DNA of 64,000 nucleotides from Symbiodinium microadriaticum (GCA_001939145.1 LSRX01000425.1:273895-337894); one strand, 5' to 3'. Numbered from the stretch's first letter, positions 10,244 to 21,708 are shown. Made by a program: numbers and translations. The notes: generated by a model not told the origin, from the sequence alone.

Positions 10244-10295
10244 TTCAGCTACCAGCTTCAGCAGTTGCAGCAGCTTTCCCGTCTCATAACCAACA
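9714..10295 (+). repeat. 5' LTR of copia element
   Basis: 582 bp, TGTTG...CAACA. It contains an 18S-rRNA-like segment (9921-9992), the first ATG of the polyprotein (10084) and a CAG repeat coding for polyglutamine. The transcription start is not evident from sequence; it has to lie upstream of 10084 if the first ATG is used. Confidence 0.93.
9921..9992 (+). other. Segment resembling the 5' end of 18S rRNA, in the LTR
   Basis: The 18-base stretch CAGTAGTCATATGCTTGT is identical to the universally conserved start of eukaryotic SSU rRNA. It is followed, with short deletions, by AAGCCA, GCATGTCTCAG, a GTTACACGGCGAA segment and GGCTCA in the same order as in the rRNA. Repeat copies are in the 3' LTR (18305-18376) and in the partial LTR (25542-25613). 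It is far too short and altered to be a functional rRNA. The last ten bases (TTGGCTCAAG, ending one base further) also match the end of the dinoflagellate spliced leader, perhaps by chance. Confidence 0.75.
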
Positions 10296-13200
10296 GGTTA
10301 TGAGCCCAAGGGCTCCACACAGCAACTTCGCAGCAGCAGCAGATCCATCATCACCTTTGCAATCAGCAACCTTTATGCAAGCAACGAGGCTGGAGGTCCC
10401 GACGTCAGTTCTTCAGCAGTTTGCACAGGCAGCTTCGTTGGACACTTCATTGCTAAACGATTTGAGAGCCGCAGTTGTCGAGCTGAATGATCGCTTACAA
10501 TACAGATCCAATGTTCTGGGTGGTGCGTGTGTGACGCTGCATTCCGGATACAATGTCATGCTGGAAAACCTGGATAGGATTCAGCAAGGCATGGATGCGC
10601 ATAACAGGGTGCTAGCAAATCTGGTGCAGGAGAATCAATCCTTGAAACATCAGCTTGAGGAGACGCGAGAATGCTTGGAACGTGTCCAGGTGGAAGCATC
10701 TCAAGCAAGACTAGGACCTGTCCAGTGGAAAGCACAGATCGAAGCCCACATCGTGAATATCCAGAGTGAGCTGAGTGGCCATTTGGATGAGGTGAGGGCA
10801 TTGTCACAGAACACAGCAAGCCGTCTTGGGCCGCTTGAAGAGGCAGCTCGAAGGGGCACCAGCACCAAGGATAGTGATGTACATGCGAGGCTGACAGACC
10901 TGGCATCAATCACAGAGGGTGTGAGGAATCAGATGGGTGCGATGGAGTCGCGACAAGAAGCACTCATTGGTGACATTTCAAGCATTAGGCAAGAATTTCA
11001 AGCCGTAACAGAGCAGCAAGATAGCCTCCATCAGGAAGTTATGCAATTGCAAACATTGTGCGAACACTTCTGGATTGCAGATGCTGAAGAGCAGGGCCTC
11101 CCAGGGGATGACGCCGAGGTGAATGCATACGAGCAAGAGTGGTGGGGCATGCCTGCGGGTTGCGGTTATGAAGATACAGGTGCTGTTGAGGATGTAGCGG
11201 CCACAGCAGTTCCTGTTAGCAACATCAATCCTGGTGTGAATCAGGGTCCAATTGGAGGATTGCAGGGCCATGCAGGCTCTAATCAGCCTCCACCAGGTCT
11301 CAGCGCGGAAGACGGGGTAGCGGCAGCTGCACCGGCTAAGGCTGTAGACCAGAGCGATGAGAACATTCATCACGGGAGGTGGAAGCTTTTGCAGGAAGTG
11401 CCAGAGTTGAACTTGGGATCAGGGGAACCTTGGGAGTTGGGGATGCGGTTGCGTACATGGACGAAGCAGGTAGAAGCAGTTGCGGGTACCATTGCACCGT
11501 CATTCAGCGATTATGTCAAGTCCCAGTTTCAGCTAGCGGAGCATCGGCATCAGAATAGAATGGTAGGCCTTGCGGACTACAGGGATTCAGATCCTCTTCC
11601 GAAAGTGCGGGTGGAGGACACTGAGAAGGAGAATCGCTTGGTGCTGCTTTTGATCCGATGTTTGCCTGCAGAGCTAAAGCAGAGTGTCATGGAGAAGCAT
11701 GGCGAGGACGCCATAAGGGCTGCTGACCTTCTTGGGGGGGTTCTAGAGATATTGCAACCGGGGGGTGCGGCTGAGATGCAGAGTTTGCATTCCTTCATTC
11801 GCAGCTTGCAGCCAGTTCAGAATGCCAGAGATGGGCTGAGCATCCTTAGGCGATGGAAGCTGGCACGATCTAGAGCTGAATCCCTAAACTTACCCCAGAT
11901 AGCACCCTACGAAGAACTCCAGGCCCTAAACACGTTGATCAAGGTCTTGGAAAAGAGGCATGATCGATTCAGGACACTTTTGTCACTATCAAGGACGAGG
12001 CCAGAGATTGTCAGGCCCACGCGCACGGGGGTTGAAACCACAATAGCGTTGATTGATCAGCAACTTCAGCTTATTAGTGCAGATGAACAGACCCGTACAA
12101 ACAGTCATGCGGAAACAGATCCTCAGGCATCGAAGGGCAAAGGTAAGGGAAAGGGTGGTGGCAAAACGACAGCCGCTGCGGAGAAGCCTTGCCTCTTCCT
12201 GAAGAAGTTTGGTAAATGTAAATTCGGGGATAAGTGTTACTATAAGCATGAAGGGGTCACTAGATCATCAACTGCAAATCAGACGACATCCGATAAGACG
12301 CCGACGACTTCCACTGAGGTGCAGCTCTGTCAGCTGTGGTCGCGGACTGGGAAATGCAAGTTTGGGGACAACTGTAAGTTCAAACATCAAGCCGATGCCA
12401 ATCAAGTAGCAACCCCGAAACCCAAGCCCAAACCGAATGCCAAACCGAAGGCTAAGCCTAAGGCAGCAGCATCAGCAGACAGCAGCAGCGGCAACACCTT
12501 GGTGGGAGCCAAAGCATCTTCAGTGACGATGACAGCAGGATCAGTGGTAGCAATGGCTGTGGGTGAGGATTCGTTTTCGAGTTCTGGGGATAGCAGTCTT
12601 GATGACGAAGATCTTCAGTCAATGGCTGGTGAGGCATCAACACCAGAGTGGTCAGACGTGGAGCAAGGGAATGTTCCATCGGAGGATGAGTCTGAGGAGG
12701 AGCCTCGGGACCCGATGACTTTCCAACTTCGCAATGCGCCGCTGTGGGTGCTTAACCTGTCGCCGGCTGAGTATCTGCAGTGGTCAACACCTGGAGGCAT
12801 CATGGATCGAGCACAGAATGACTTTCATGAGCAGAGGAATCCAAACTCCATAGTGTGGCCAGTCTGGTGGACGATAGCCTTTGATCATTTGGATACGAAT
12901 GCTGACGGGGTTATACAAGTTACTGAAGATGTGGTCATGTTGCAATGCAATCTCGCAACGGTGCGATGCGAGGACGAGGTATGCAGGCAGGTTTTTGTGG
13001 TGTGGATTTGCGAGGAAGAGACTGGCCAGGAGCGCATGTTGGCGGTGAACCGAATGTGGCAGCGACCAGTTGTCTATCGACATGATGGGGATGGAGAGAG
13101 GGCGCAGTTGATATCAGCAACGCCAGGTGAGACAAGACACAACCAGTGGACAGCGATATCAGCAACGCCAGGTGCGACAAGACACAACCAGTGGACAGCA

Positions 13201-16200
13201 ACTTCATCATGGGAGCCGCCAATCTGGTCCTTGGGGGATGGCGTGCCGAGCGCGAAGGCACCCACAGTGGCAATGCCGCCGCCGTTGCAGAGGCCCCAAG
13301 CCAAAGCAAAAGCCACAGCAACAGCAAGCTTCAGCATCACGCCAAGGCGGCCACCAGCGGCCAGAGCACCAGCAGAAAGGCCAGGAAGGCTTTTGGAGGC
13401 ACATGCAGCGCAAGCAGAATCGCGAGGCATGAAATGCAGTACCGAGACGTTGGTGTTGGCAGATTCTGGAGCGAATGAGCTGATACGTCCTGCAGGTGAT
13501 GCGGCGCCATCGCGGTCGACAAAGGTTTCGCTCACGCTGGCAGACGGCAATCTTACCTTCGCGTGGAAAACGCGGGATGGAGAGCTGGCAATTCCTGGTG
13601 ACAGCTCATCGTGGATAGCGCCGGTCGGAAAGATTGTCGAGCTGGGATATCGCTTCGAGTGGGATCCGATTACCGGGGCACAGCTGTCACGCGAGGGCGA
13701 TGTTTTTCACATGCAAGTGGAGAATGGTCTGCCGTATCTGACATGGAGTGACTTCACGATCATACGCCGACAACTGTCGCAGGCCTACAAAGCGCGAAGA
13801 CGGTTTCATGGGGCACAGGCGCAGAGTGATACAGCACTGAAATCGGTTACGATGGAGGAGCTTATCGACTGTGAGATGGGAAATCTGTGTTATGACATGG
13901 GAGGAGAGCAGCAGCAGAAGCCAGGTGAGGATTTTGCAGAGAGGCTACTCCGTAAGAAGCAGTTAACATATGATGACCTGTTAGATGCCCTGTCAAAGGC
14001 AGCATTGGAACCACAGCGAAAGCGCCGCACATGTGTCATGTCTGAGGATGCGAAAGTCTCTTCATGGCTCTTTGGGGCTTATGGCGGGGCTACACCCGGA
14101 GTGACGCAAAGGACTGCAGATAGGCCCATGTTGACGCGATTGGTCAATAAGTTCATGTCACAGCAGTTACCTGGGATGACATGGTCGTCCTTTACCGTAT
14201 CATACAATGTTGCATTTGCCCCGCATCGTGACAAGGGAAACGAACCTGGAACGCAGAATATCTTTGTGGTGGCCAGCGATAAGAGTATGTGCACGGGGGG
14301 CGAGCTGTGGATTGAAAATCCTGACGGGGAGCATGTGAGGAGGGTGTCAGAAAAACAGTCCTTGCGGGGGATTGTGATGCCGACATTGCGGAATCCAGTA
14401 GTCTTCATGCCACATCGCTGGCACGGCACTGCACCTTGGTCCGGAAATCGCATTGCATTAACTTTCTTCACTACTCGAGGCACCGATGCTTTTAGTCAGG
14501 AGGAGAGGGCAAGATTGAGGGACCTGGGATTTTGGTGCAAACCGTCGCCAGAAGCAGCAGCATCAGAGGAGGCGCATCGGCACCCGACCACCGCATCAGC
14601 ATCTTTGGACAGCACGAGTGTGCTGCAGGACCCCGAGTTCCCAGACCCCGCGACGACCAGGGTTTCAGGGACCGAAGTGACCGAAGGGATCCAGGATGCG
14701 GGTGAGTTCAGGGGTGGTTTTCAGGGTCGCGTAGCTGAGATTGATGGCGCATCTTCGTGCTCCCTTGATTACGAGCCGTCCGAGCTTGGTGGTATTGAGA
14801 TGTCAGGCCAACGGGCTCCAACAGCACCGCCTTTGCTTGAGGCGGAGGAAGACACATCAAGTGCTAAGGAGGATCCATTCTTCTATGCCCACAAGAAGGA
14901 ACCGGAGCATACAGCTGCGGACTATGGCTCCCGAGGTACATTGAAACCGCATAGGCGATTGAAGGCAGAAGATGTTGCACAGGGCTGTTTATCGATTGAC
15001 CTTACTGGGCCGTTCAAGGTCGGTCTGGGTGGGTATAGGTATGCTCTTGTTGCAAATTTCAATCCCGTCAACGCCACACCATTGTACTTCATGCGGCCAC
15101 TGCGCCGCCGCTTGAGAGAGGAAGTAGTTGCAGCAACCTTTGACATCATCGCACAGGTGCACTCGATGGCAGGGTGTAGGCCTGAAGTTGTGCGGCTACA
15201 TTCAGACAATGCGGCCGAATTTGTGTCGAAAACCATGTGTGATGAAGCTGCCAAGAAAGGTCTGTACAAAACCACCTCCGTACCCTATGAACACGCTAGC
15301 AATGGGCGAGCTGAGAGGGCAATCAGATATCTCAAGGAAAAGGCTACGAGGTATATCCTCGAGGCTAGCGCGCCCCCTGAGATTTGGCCGTATGCTCTTG
15401 CGGAAGCGGCTTTGGTGCAGCGTGCTGAGGTGACGGGTGCAAGGTGCATGAAAGGGCAACCGGTGCCCTGGACCACGGTAGCTATCACAAAGCATGGGGC
15501 TGAACCCTTTACATCGAAAACAGAAACAGCGAGATTTCTTTGTAGAGATGAGCATACAGCCAGTGGCGCACTTGTTTTGGTCAAGCGCAACGGTCAGAAT
15601 GTCATCGTGCGCTCGCGATTGCCTGCTATCATTCCGGCGGAGCAGAAGACCTGGCGGACACACATCACTCCGTTGGGGGATATGGTTTGGGTTTCGAATT
15701 GCGGGGATGTTCAGGATGCGGACGCACTTCGGGATATCGGGCAGGACTTAGGCTTAGTGACCTATGAGGAGAGCACCTTTCCTGCATCAGGCGACCGATG
15801 TTTCCTTTCAGGCTCGGTTGGGAGTGCGAATGCGAACACTTTGAAGAGCAATCCTCATCCAGATCACGCGGGAAAGTACCATTTGTTGTCGTATGAGGAG
15901 GAGAATGCCGGGAATGAGATTGAGGCAAGTCTTCTTGAAGCGAGCGTGGCACCTGCTCAGGCAGAGACTGTTGACCTTAAAGCATTCTTTCAGGGTAGTC
16001 GGCAAAAGGAGTGGCGCGAGTCACTGATGGCAGAGTATGCCAAGATGGACGGTGTACTTCGGGAAGTTCCCAGATCAAAGTTGCGTGAGTACTTGAAGCT
16101 TTCCCCTGAGGCCAAGCTGCCCAGGGAAATTCCTTCAAAGGTTGTGCCCACCTTGAAGCCATCAGACGATGAGAGGGCGAACGCAGACGGGTTCATGGAA

Positions 16201-17724
16201 AAGAGTCGCATCTGTGCCTGTGGTAACTTTGAGGAGGCGACTGACAACAATGGTGAGCCGTGGACTTCGTCGAACATCCCCCCTGAAATCGTGCGATGCT
16301 TTGTGTCGCTTGCTGCAAAGGTGGACAATTGGACCTTGGGTGGACTGGACGTGGAAGCGGCATTTTTGAATGCAGACATTTCGGGGGATCCAGTCATCAT
16401 CACACCGCCTAAAATCATGAGGGACCTCGAGATTATCGCGGAAGGTACGGTGTGGGTTGCTGAACGCAACATCTACGGACTGCGACGAGGTCCCACGGAA
16501 TGGGAAAAGGAGCGTGACACGAAATTGGATGACGCAGACTTGCCACCGGGAGAAGGAGACAAACTGGGAACACTTCATTTGGTGCCTTTGAAGTTGGCGG
16601 CAGGCCTTTGGAAGGTGACGGACGATGCAGGTGTAACCAGAGGTGCATGTTGTGCCTACGTTGATGACGGACTCATCGTGGGTGACATCGAGGTGGTAAG
16701 GCGCGTGACCGCACTAATCCGGAGCTTCTGGGCCATCAAGGGACAAGGGGTACTGGTGAGACCGGGTGCTCAGGTGGATGGTCCGTTGAAGATTGACGGT
16801 GACTTTACTTTGAAACCAGTCACGTCGATGAGGTTCCTCGGTGCGGAGATCAGTGTAAATGAGACCGGGTTGTCCATCGGGCAGTCGAAGTACGTAGCTC
16901 AGGAGCTGCGTTGTCGTGGATGGTTGAGCTTGAAGGGCAGTGAATCACTTCCGGTCCCGGATGAAGGCTTAAAGGGGGCTGAACCTCGGACCGAGCGGTT
17001 TGAGGAAACCAAGAGATTGGCTCAGAAGGAGTGTGGCACCCTGATGTGGTTGGCCCTTCGGTCGCGACCGGACATCGCTGCTTGCTTAGGCATCGCGGCG
17101 ACTCAGATAACATCCCGACCTGGTGAAAGCCTGAGGCTTTGCAAGGGGATTTGGCGATATTTGAGGGCTACATGGGATCAGACACTATCTTATTCCTTTG
17201 CAGAAGCGGGTGAGAATCCAGCTCCGACGCCGGAGCCGCATGAAGGACCTCACAAGTGGATCTTCAGAATCGTGACAGATGCATCGTTGGCGCCGGGAGG
17301 TTCAAGATCGAGGAGCGGAGTAGCATTATTCTTAGGAGAACACCTGCTCTACTGGAAGTCACAGAGACAGGCGCTTGTCGCGTGGTCTGCAACAGAAGCG
17401 GAAGTTGAAGCAACGGCCATAGGGTTTCAGGATGGCCTGAAATTACATGCGGTAATTTCCGAGTTGGTGGATGGCGCAGTTCCAATCCGCGCGTACGGCG
17501 ATAACGCTGGAGCCATACAGCTGTTAACGAAAGAACGATTCCACGAGCAAGCCATGCGCACTCGCCACTTTGCTATTCGAGTAGCATACTTGCGAGACTT
17601 GGCATGTCGACATGCTGTCAAGATTTTGCACAAGGGCACGAATGATCTGGAAGCTGACGGGCTAACGAAAGTTTTGGGTCGTGCTAAACTTGCTACTGCG
17701 AGACGTCAGCTGCACATCATGTGA
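10084..17724 (+). CDS. Copia-type Gag-Pol polyprotein with CCCH fingers and 2OG-Fe(II) oxygenase-like domain
   Basis: 2,546 codons without interruption. In order: polyglutamine and coiled-coil-rich N-terminus (to about 340), Gag-like helical region (about 430-640), two CCCH fingers (C703, C712, C718, H722 and C749, C758, C764, H768), aspartic protease (DSG at 1127-1129), an oxygenase-like domain (about 1330-1475), integrase with D1639, D1708, E1744 (DD35E), reverse transcriptase (LDVEAAF with D2089; YVDD with D2194-D2195), RNase H (TDAS with D2399, ATEAE, GDNAGA) and the usual ADGLTK end. I did not find the HHCC finger usual at the integrase N-terminus. The first ATG lies in the LTR. A second in-frame ATG (10300, codon 73) lies within the primer-binding site and is an alternative start. 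The protein would assemble particles, copy the RNA and integrate the DNA. Confidence 0.96.
10296..10311 (+). promoter_or_regulatory. Primer-binding site for a half-tRNA primer
   Basis: GGTTATGAGCCCAAGG follows the LTR directly. Its complement reads as the anticodon arm of an initiator-type tRNA-Met: loop CTCATAA with anticodon CAT and a 5' stem strand ending in GGG. Drosophila copia uses the same region of initiator tRNA-Met (a cleaved half-tRNA) as its primer, and its site is nearly the same sequence. The site lies within the polyprotein reading frame. Confidence 0.75.
14071..14508 (+). other. 2OG-Fe(II) oxygenase-like domain within the polyprotein
   Basis: Residues about 1330-1475 show the double-stranded beta-helix pattern: HRD (H1381, D1383) as the HxD iron ligands, a GGELWI strand, VVFMPHRWHG with H1444/H1447 as the distal histidine, and R1456 nine residues after H1447 as the 2-oxoglutarate-binding arginine. 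The domain lies between protease and integrase and is in frame with both. It resembles prolyl-hydroxylase/AlkB-type folds. The substrate cannot be told from sequence. Confidence 0.72.
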
Positions 17725-18085
17725 GTGTGAATTTTTTGGGGATGCGTGAAGACTTAGCCGTGTTTTCACGTCGAGGGGTGAGCAGATCGATGATACACGT
17801 GCTGCTCTCTACTTTTCCGTTTGACAACCTTTTGCTACACAAGCTCAGAAGGAATAGTCCAGGGTTTGTGCTTTAGATGGCGCAGTAGTTGTTCCTCACT
17901 GGAGGTAAAGAACAGTGTCAAGATGCCCGAAAAAAGAAAGAAAAGAGACCATAGGCTGGTTCATCCAACCCCTACGGGCCTGGGGAGTACGCTGTTGCTT
18001 TGTCCTCTATGCGCCTACATGTCATTTCTGAAGTCTGGAGATCTGGCCGCTTTTGAATCTCAGCAAGCGCAAACTTGCGCATGCC
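17725..18085 (+). other. 3' untranslated part of copia element
   Basis: About 360 bp between the stop codon and the polypurine tract. A short open frame (17821-18138) runs into the LTR but has no recognisable content. Confidence 0.7.
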
Positions 18086-18097
18086 GAGAAGGAGGAG
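18086..18097 (+). promoter_or_regulatory. Polypurine tract
   Basis: GAGAAGGAGGAG immediately before the TG of the 3' LTR. This is the expected position for the plus-strand primer of reverse transcription. Confidence 0.88.
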
Positions 18098-18670
18098 TGT
18101 TGTTGGTAGGCCAGATGCTCCATGTTGCTCCGGCTTAATGCTCATGATGGTCGTAGTAGTACCGTCTTAGGAGTATGGCCGTAATTCATGTCATGAACAC
18201 TTGTCTCTTTAGCCTCTTTTCGCACACGCACAGCACATGTACATGTATGCATACTCACACGTGGTGAGCAGCAAGTGCTGTGCAGCGAGGGGCCCTTTTG
18301 CAAGCCTGTCAGTAGTCATATGCTTGTGAAGCCAAGCATGTCTCAGACGCTGTTACACGGCGAACGGGTTGGCTCAAGTGCAAGAAAGAATGTGATGCCG
18401 CCTGGGAGGGTCAGGGCTGATTTGGGTTTAGGTAGGTGCGTCCGGGTTTCGTGTATGTAACTCGGGGATGGACGACGATGACGACGCCGCCTTTACACCC
18501 ATACGGAGAACATCCATGCCTGAACGTTTTAGCCCAGTTACCGATAGTGGCTCTCCTGAGAGGCCGAGCATTGCAAATCAACAGCACTTACAGCAGCAGC
18601 AGCAGCAGCAGCAACCGCTTCAGCTACCAGCTTCAGCAGTTGCAGCAGCTTTCCCGTCTCATAACCAACA
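18098..18670 (+). repeat. 3' LTR of copia element
   Basis: 573 bp. Nearly identical to the 5' LTR apart from a shorter CAG run and a small change next to it. It keeps the first 70 or so codons of the ORF in open frame. Confidence 0.93.
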
Positions 18671-18675
18671 GAGCC
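18671..18675. other. Target-site duplication, right (GAGCC)
   Basis: Matches 9709-9713. LINE sequence resumes directly after it. Confidence 0.9.
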
Positions 18676-21164
18676 CATCTGGCGCACGGCAGCAAGAGAC
18701 TTGTACGCAGAGCGCATCGGCCTGATCATGCGCTGAGTCGGCGAGTGCAAAATCCATCCCCAACAAGCCTTCGGCGTGCACAGAACATGAAAGTACCTGC
18801 GCCGGACGGACGGCAACCGAGACACCCAACAAGGCGATCATTTTGGCAATGCGAAGCGCTTCCTGCCACCTCTCGTGCAAGCACTGTCGGTCGGACGACG
18901 TGCGAATACGGGTAAAATCCACCCCAAGAACCCTAACAACGTTCTTGAGATGATCACCCCATCCGTGCCGCCGAACATCCTCAACCTGAGCCTGAGTGCG
19001 AGCAAGGAGCTGCAGCTTACGAAGGTTCTCAACAAGCCCAAGCCGAAAGGACCAAGACCGCCACGCAGCAACAGCCCCAAGAAGCTCAGGCACCCTGCGC
19101 GCCGTGAGCGCACGATCGTCCACGAAGATCGTCTGTTGCACTTCAGGATGCTCCCTGGCGATCGCACGAGTGGGCGAAACTAAGCAAGCCAACATCGCGA
19201 CAGGAGCCAAGGCATCTCCCTGCAGAACGCTCGAGCAAACACGCTCCGGTCCAGCCGTCGACCACCGACTCCACCGCAGCCATCTCTGCTGCTGGCCCCA
19301 GATGACACACAAAGCACGCCCCATCTGTCTCGGGAGACCAAGGTGGGTTAGCATCTGCAGACTAAGATTATCGAAAGCCTTAGCCAAGTCCATAGCCGCA
19401 AGTGCTTCGCAATCGACCCCTTGCAGAGCACCGTAGAACTCACGAGGTGCCCAAGACAAGGCCCACTGCCGAACCGACTCCCGCCGACAAAAGGTGGAGG
19501 CAACAAGGCGCCACAGCGCACACTCGACACTGATCGGCCGGAGACCATCCACATCCACAGCACCGTCATCCCTCGGCTCCTTGCCCGTAGGGCCTTAGGG
19601 ATCGAGCACATCAAGATCTCACGCCACGTAAGAGGGAAGAATCCCGAGTCAAACCAACGCCGCAGGACCTGAGCGAAGTCCCTCCAGAAGTCCATGGGAG
19701 CATCCTGAAGCTCAGCAACAGTCCACCCGGAAGGACCGGCCGCAGTAGCCGTGGCAGTAGCGATAGTACGAGACAACGCCTCCGCCGTAAGATGCTCCCA
19801 ACGCAAGGACGGACGCTGAGGACCGAGGAGGGCCTCAGAACGTCAAGCATCAAGGATGTCCGAATCAGCAACGATTCACCAGGAGTACGCGAAGCAGGCC
19901 CGCCATCACGGCACAGAGACTGAGGAACAACCTGTGACCGACACTTAAGCCACTGATGCGCATACCGACCCCCAGAGGTCATGCGCCGCCGCCACTGCTG
20001 AAGCCGAGCACGCATTCCATCCTGACGGGCAAGGCGAAGAGCCTCCTCCACAACTTCCCAATCCTCACGCCAAGGAAGACACGGAGGCCACGACTGAGTG
20101 ATGCGCCTAGAAAGATGCTGAGCAGCAGGGCCCGAACCCACACGACGACGCTCACGGATGCGCCCAAGCAATTTGGCAAAGCGACGGCCCCTGAAGCCTT
20201 GGGCATCATCCCGACCTTTGCCAAAGTCTCCTAACGTAGTGGAAGGGACAGGAGAGCCCTTGACCCGAACACAGGACCGAAGAGCCGGAGACCCAAAGAA
20301 GGCACGAGCTCTCGCAAAATCCTTCTCGAGCCGCTTATTGACAGCGTGCCATTCAATCTCCGTAGTCGGCTGAGAACCAGGAGCCTCGAAGACAGGAACA
20401 CCAGGCAGAGCACTGTAACACTCAGCAACCCACTCAGCAGGACTGACCCGCGTGGGAACCACGTAAGCACCAGTAGGGCGAACGAAGAAAAGCTGCTCAC
20501 GGACGACGCGAGGCCAAGAGCAGACACATTCAAAGCCCCAGTGATCACTGAAAGCCTCAGTAAGCAAACGGGCCCGAAAGTCCACCGAAGCGCACGAGAC
20601 CAAGTAGTCAATGGCCCGCGTTCCACCGACACGAGTGGGAAGAAACCGCCCATCAGCACCGGAAGCAGCAGCAACAACAGCACCACTGGCACAGGCCAGC
20701 CTGTTAGAACCCGGCTCGTCGTTCCAGTAGGGTGAAGCACCGCCGCCGACTGAAGGCGAGTGCACAGCCCCCCTTCAGACGCCGTTGCGGTAAGTCACCC
20801 TGCCCAAAGAGTCAGTGACTCTACGCCCATGGATCACCCAAGCTTTGTACCCCAGCTGGGAGGCAACACGCTGCCAGTTCACGGCCTGTCGCGCGGAGAG
20901 CCTAGCCTCTTGAAGTCCAAAGGCATCCGCCCCATCAGCGGCAAAACTTTGGAGAGCAACGAACACAGTGCCCGCACCGGCACAGTTGAGGCTACGCACA
21001 GGCAAAGATGCACAAGGCCCAGGATGCGGATGGATGCCCTCGGCACACAAGTCACGCCTCCACCCGCCAGCGGAGTTATGGCCTAAACCCCCAAAGGCAC
21101 AGGGCAGCACAGGCTGTGAGGAGCTGCTGGTCCAGAAAACCTCGTCGTCCAAACGTTGCTGCAA
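18676..21164 (-). pseudogene. LINE endonuclease and reverse transcriptase, interrupted by copia
   Basis: Minus strand. The endonuclease starts near 21000 with SLNCAG and GLQEARLS. A stop near 20775 interrupts the frame, which then continues to a GGTRAIDYLVS segment and SDHWGFE, the usual end of APE-type endonucleases. The central GDFN segment is not seen. The reverse transcriptase follows in other frames: AAGPSGWT and W...IPK (19806-19611), then AMDLAKAFD (motif A), LQGDALAP (motif B) and IFVDD (motif C) in the frame at 19558-18659. The RT is cut at 18676 by the copia insertion, and its C-terminal remainder is at 8961-9713. One stop and at least two frameshifts make it inactive. Confidence 0.85.
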
Positions 21165-21175
21165 GAGCGCCTATG

Positions 21176-21650
21176 GTAGAGCCTTTCCTGCCAAAGTCGC
21201 CCCAAGAGCCTTTTGCAACAGACTGCCCACGGCAAAGCACTGCGCAGGAGGCGCCGTTCTTGCCAAAGTCACCCGCAGAGCCTTTGTCAACAGACTGCCC
21301 ACGGCAAAGCACTGCGCAGGAGGCGCCGTTCTTGCCAAAGTCACCCGCAGAGCCTTTGTCAACAGACTGCCCACGGCAAAGCACAGCGCAAGTGGCGCCA
21401 TTCTGGCCAAAGTCACCCCACCCAGAGCCTTGTAAACAGACTGCCCACGGCAAGGCACTGCGCAAGTGGCGCCATTCTTGCCAAAGTCACCCGCAGAGCC
21501 TTTGTCAACAGACTGCCCACGGCAAAGCACAGCGCAAGTGGCGCCATTCTGGCCAAAGTCACCCCACCCAGAGCCTTGTCAACAGACTGCCCAGGGCAAA
21601 GCACTGCACCGGAGGCACCACATTCTTATCAAAGTCACCGAGGAGCGCCA
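21176..21650 (-). repeat. 72-bp tandem repeat in LINE 5' half
   Basis: Six to seven copies of a unit of about 72 bp (some 75-76). On the minus strand it translates to a 24-residue repeat with LCRGQSV, GDFG and KNGA. Length variants shift the frame. It lies between the two HPGP motifs (21727-21750 and 21015-21038), in the region that joins the LINE N-terminal part to its endonuclease. Confidence 0.9.
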
Positions 21651-21708
21651 CTGAACAGCCCACAGCAAACGATCACGGAGAAACACAGGCTACGGAGCAG
21701 GCACCTCC

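Larger units (their letters stand above)
9714..18670 (+). mobile_element. Complete Ty1/copia-type LTR retrotransposon with 2OG-oxygenase domain
   Basis: The ends are defined by LTRs of 582 and 573 bp that begin with TGTTG and end with CAACA. They are flanked by a 5-bp direct repeat GAGCC (9709-9713 and 18671-18675). A primer site directly follows the 5' LTR, a polypurine tract directly precedes the 3' LTR, and one ORF encodes all proteins in copia order (protease, integrase, RT, RNase H). It sits inside a minus-strand LINE. The LTRs differ mainly in CAG repeat number, and the ORF is intact, so the insertion is recent and the element may be functional. Confidence 0.95.

Noticed and set aside
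18098-18670. A second, truncated copia element in tandem
   Set aside because: The sequence past the ORF start first suggested this, but the TG...CA ends, PPT and GAGCC duplication show that the whole stretch is the 3' LTR.
21176-21650. CRISPR array
   Set aside because: The whole 72-bp unit is repeated, coding-like and without unique spacers, and the genome is eukaryotic.
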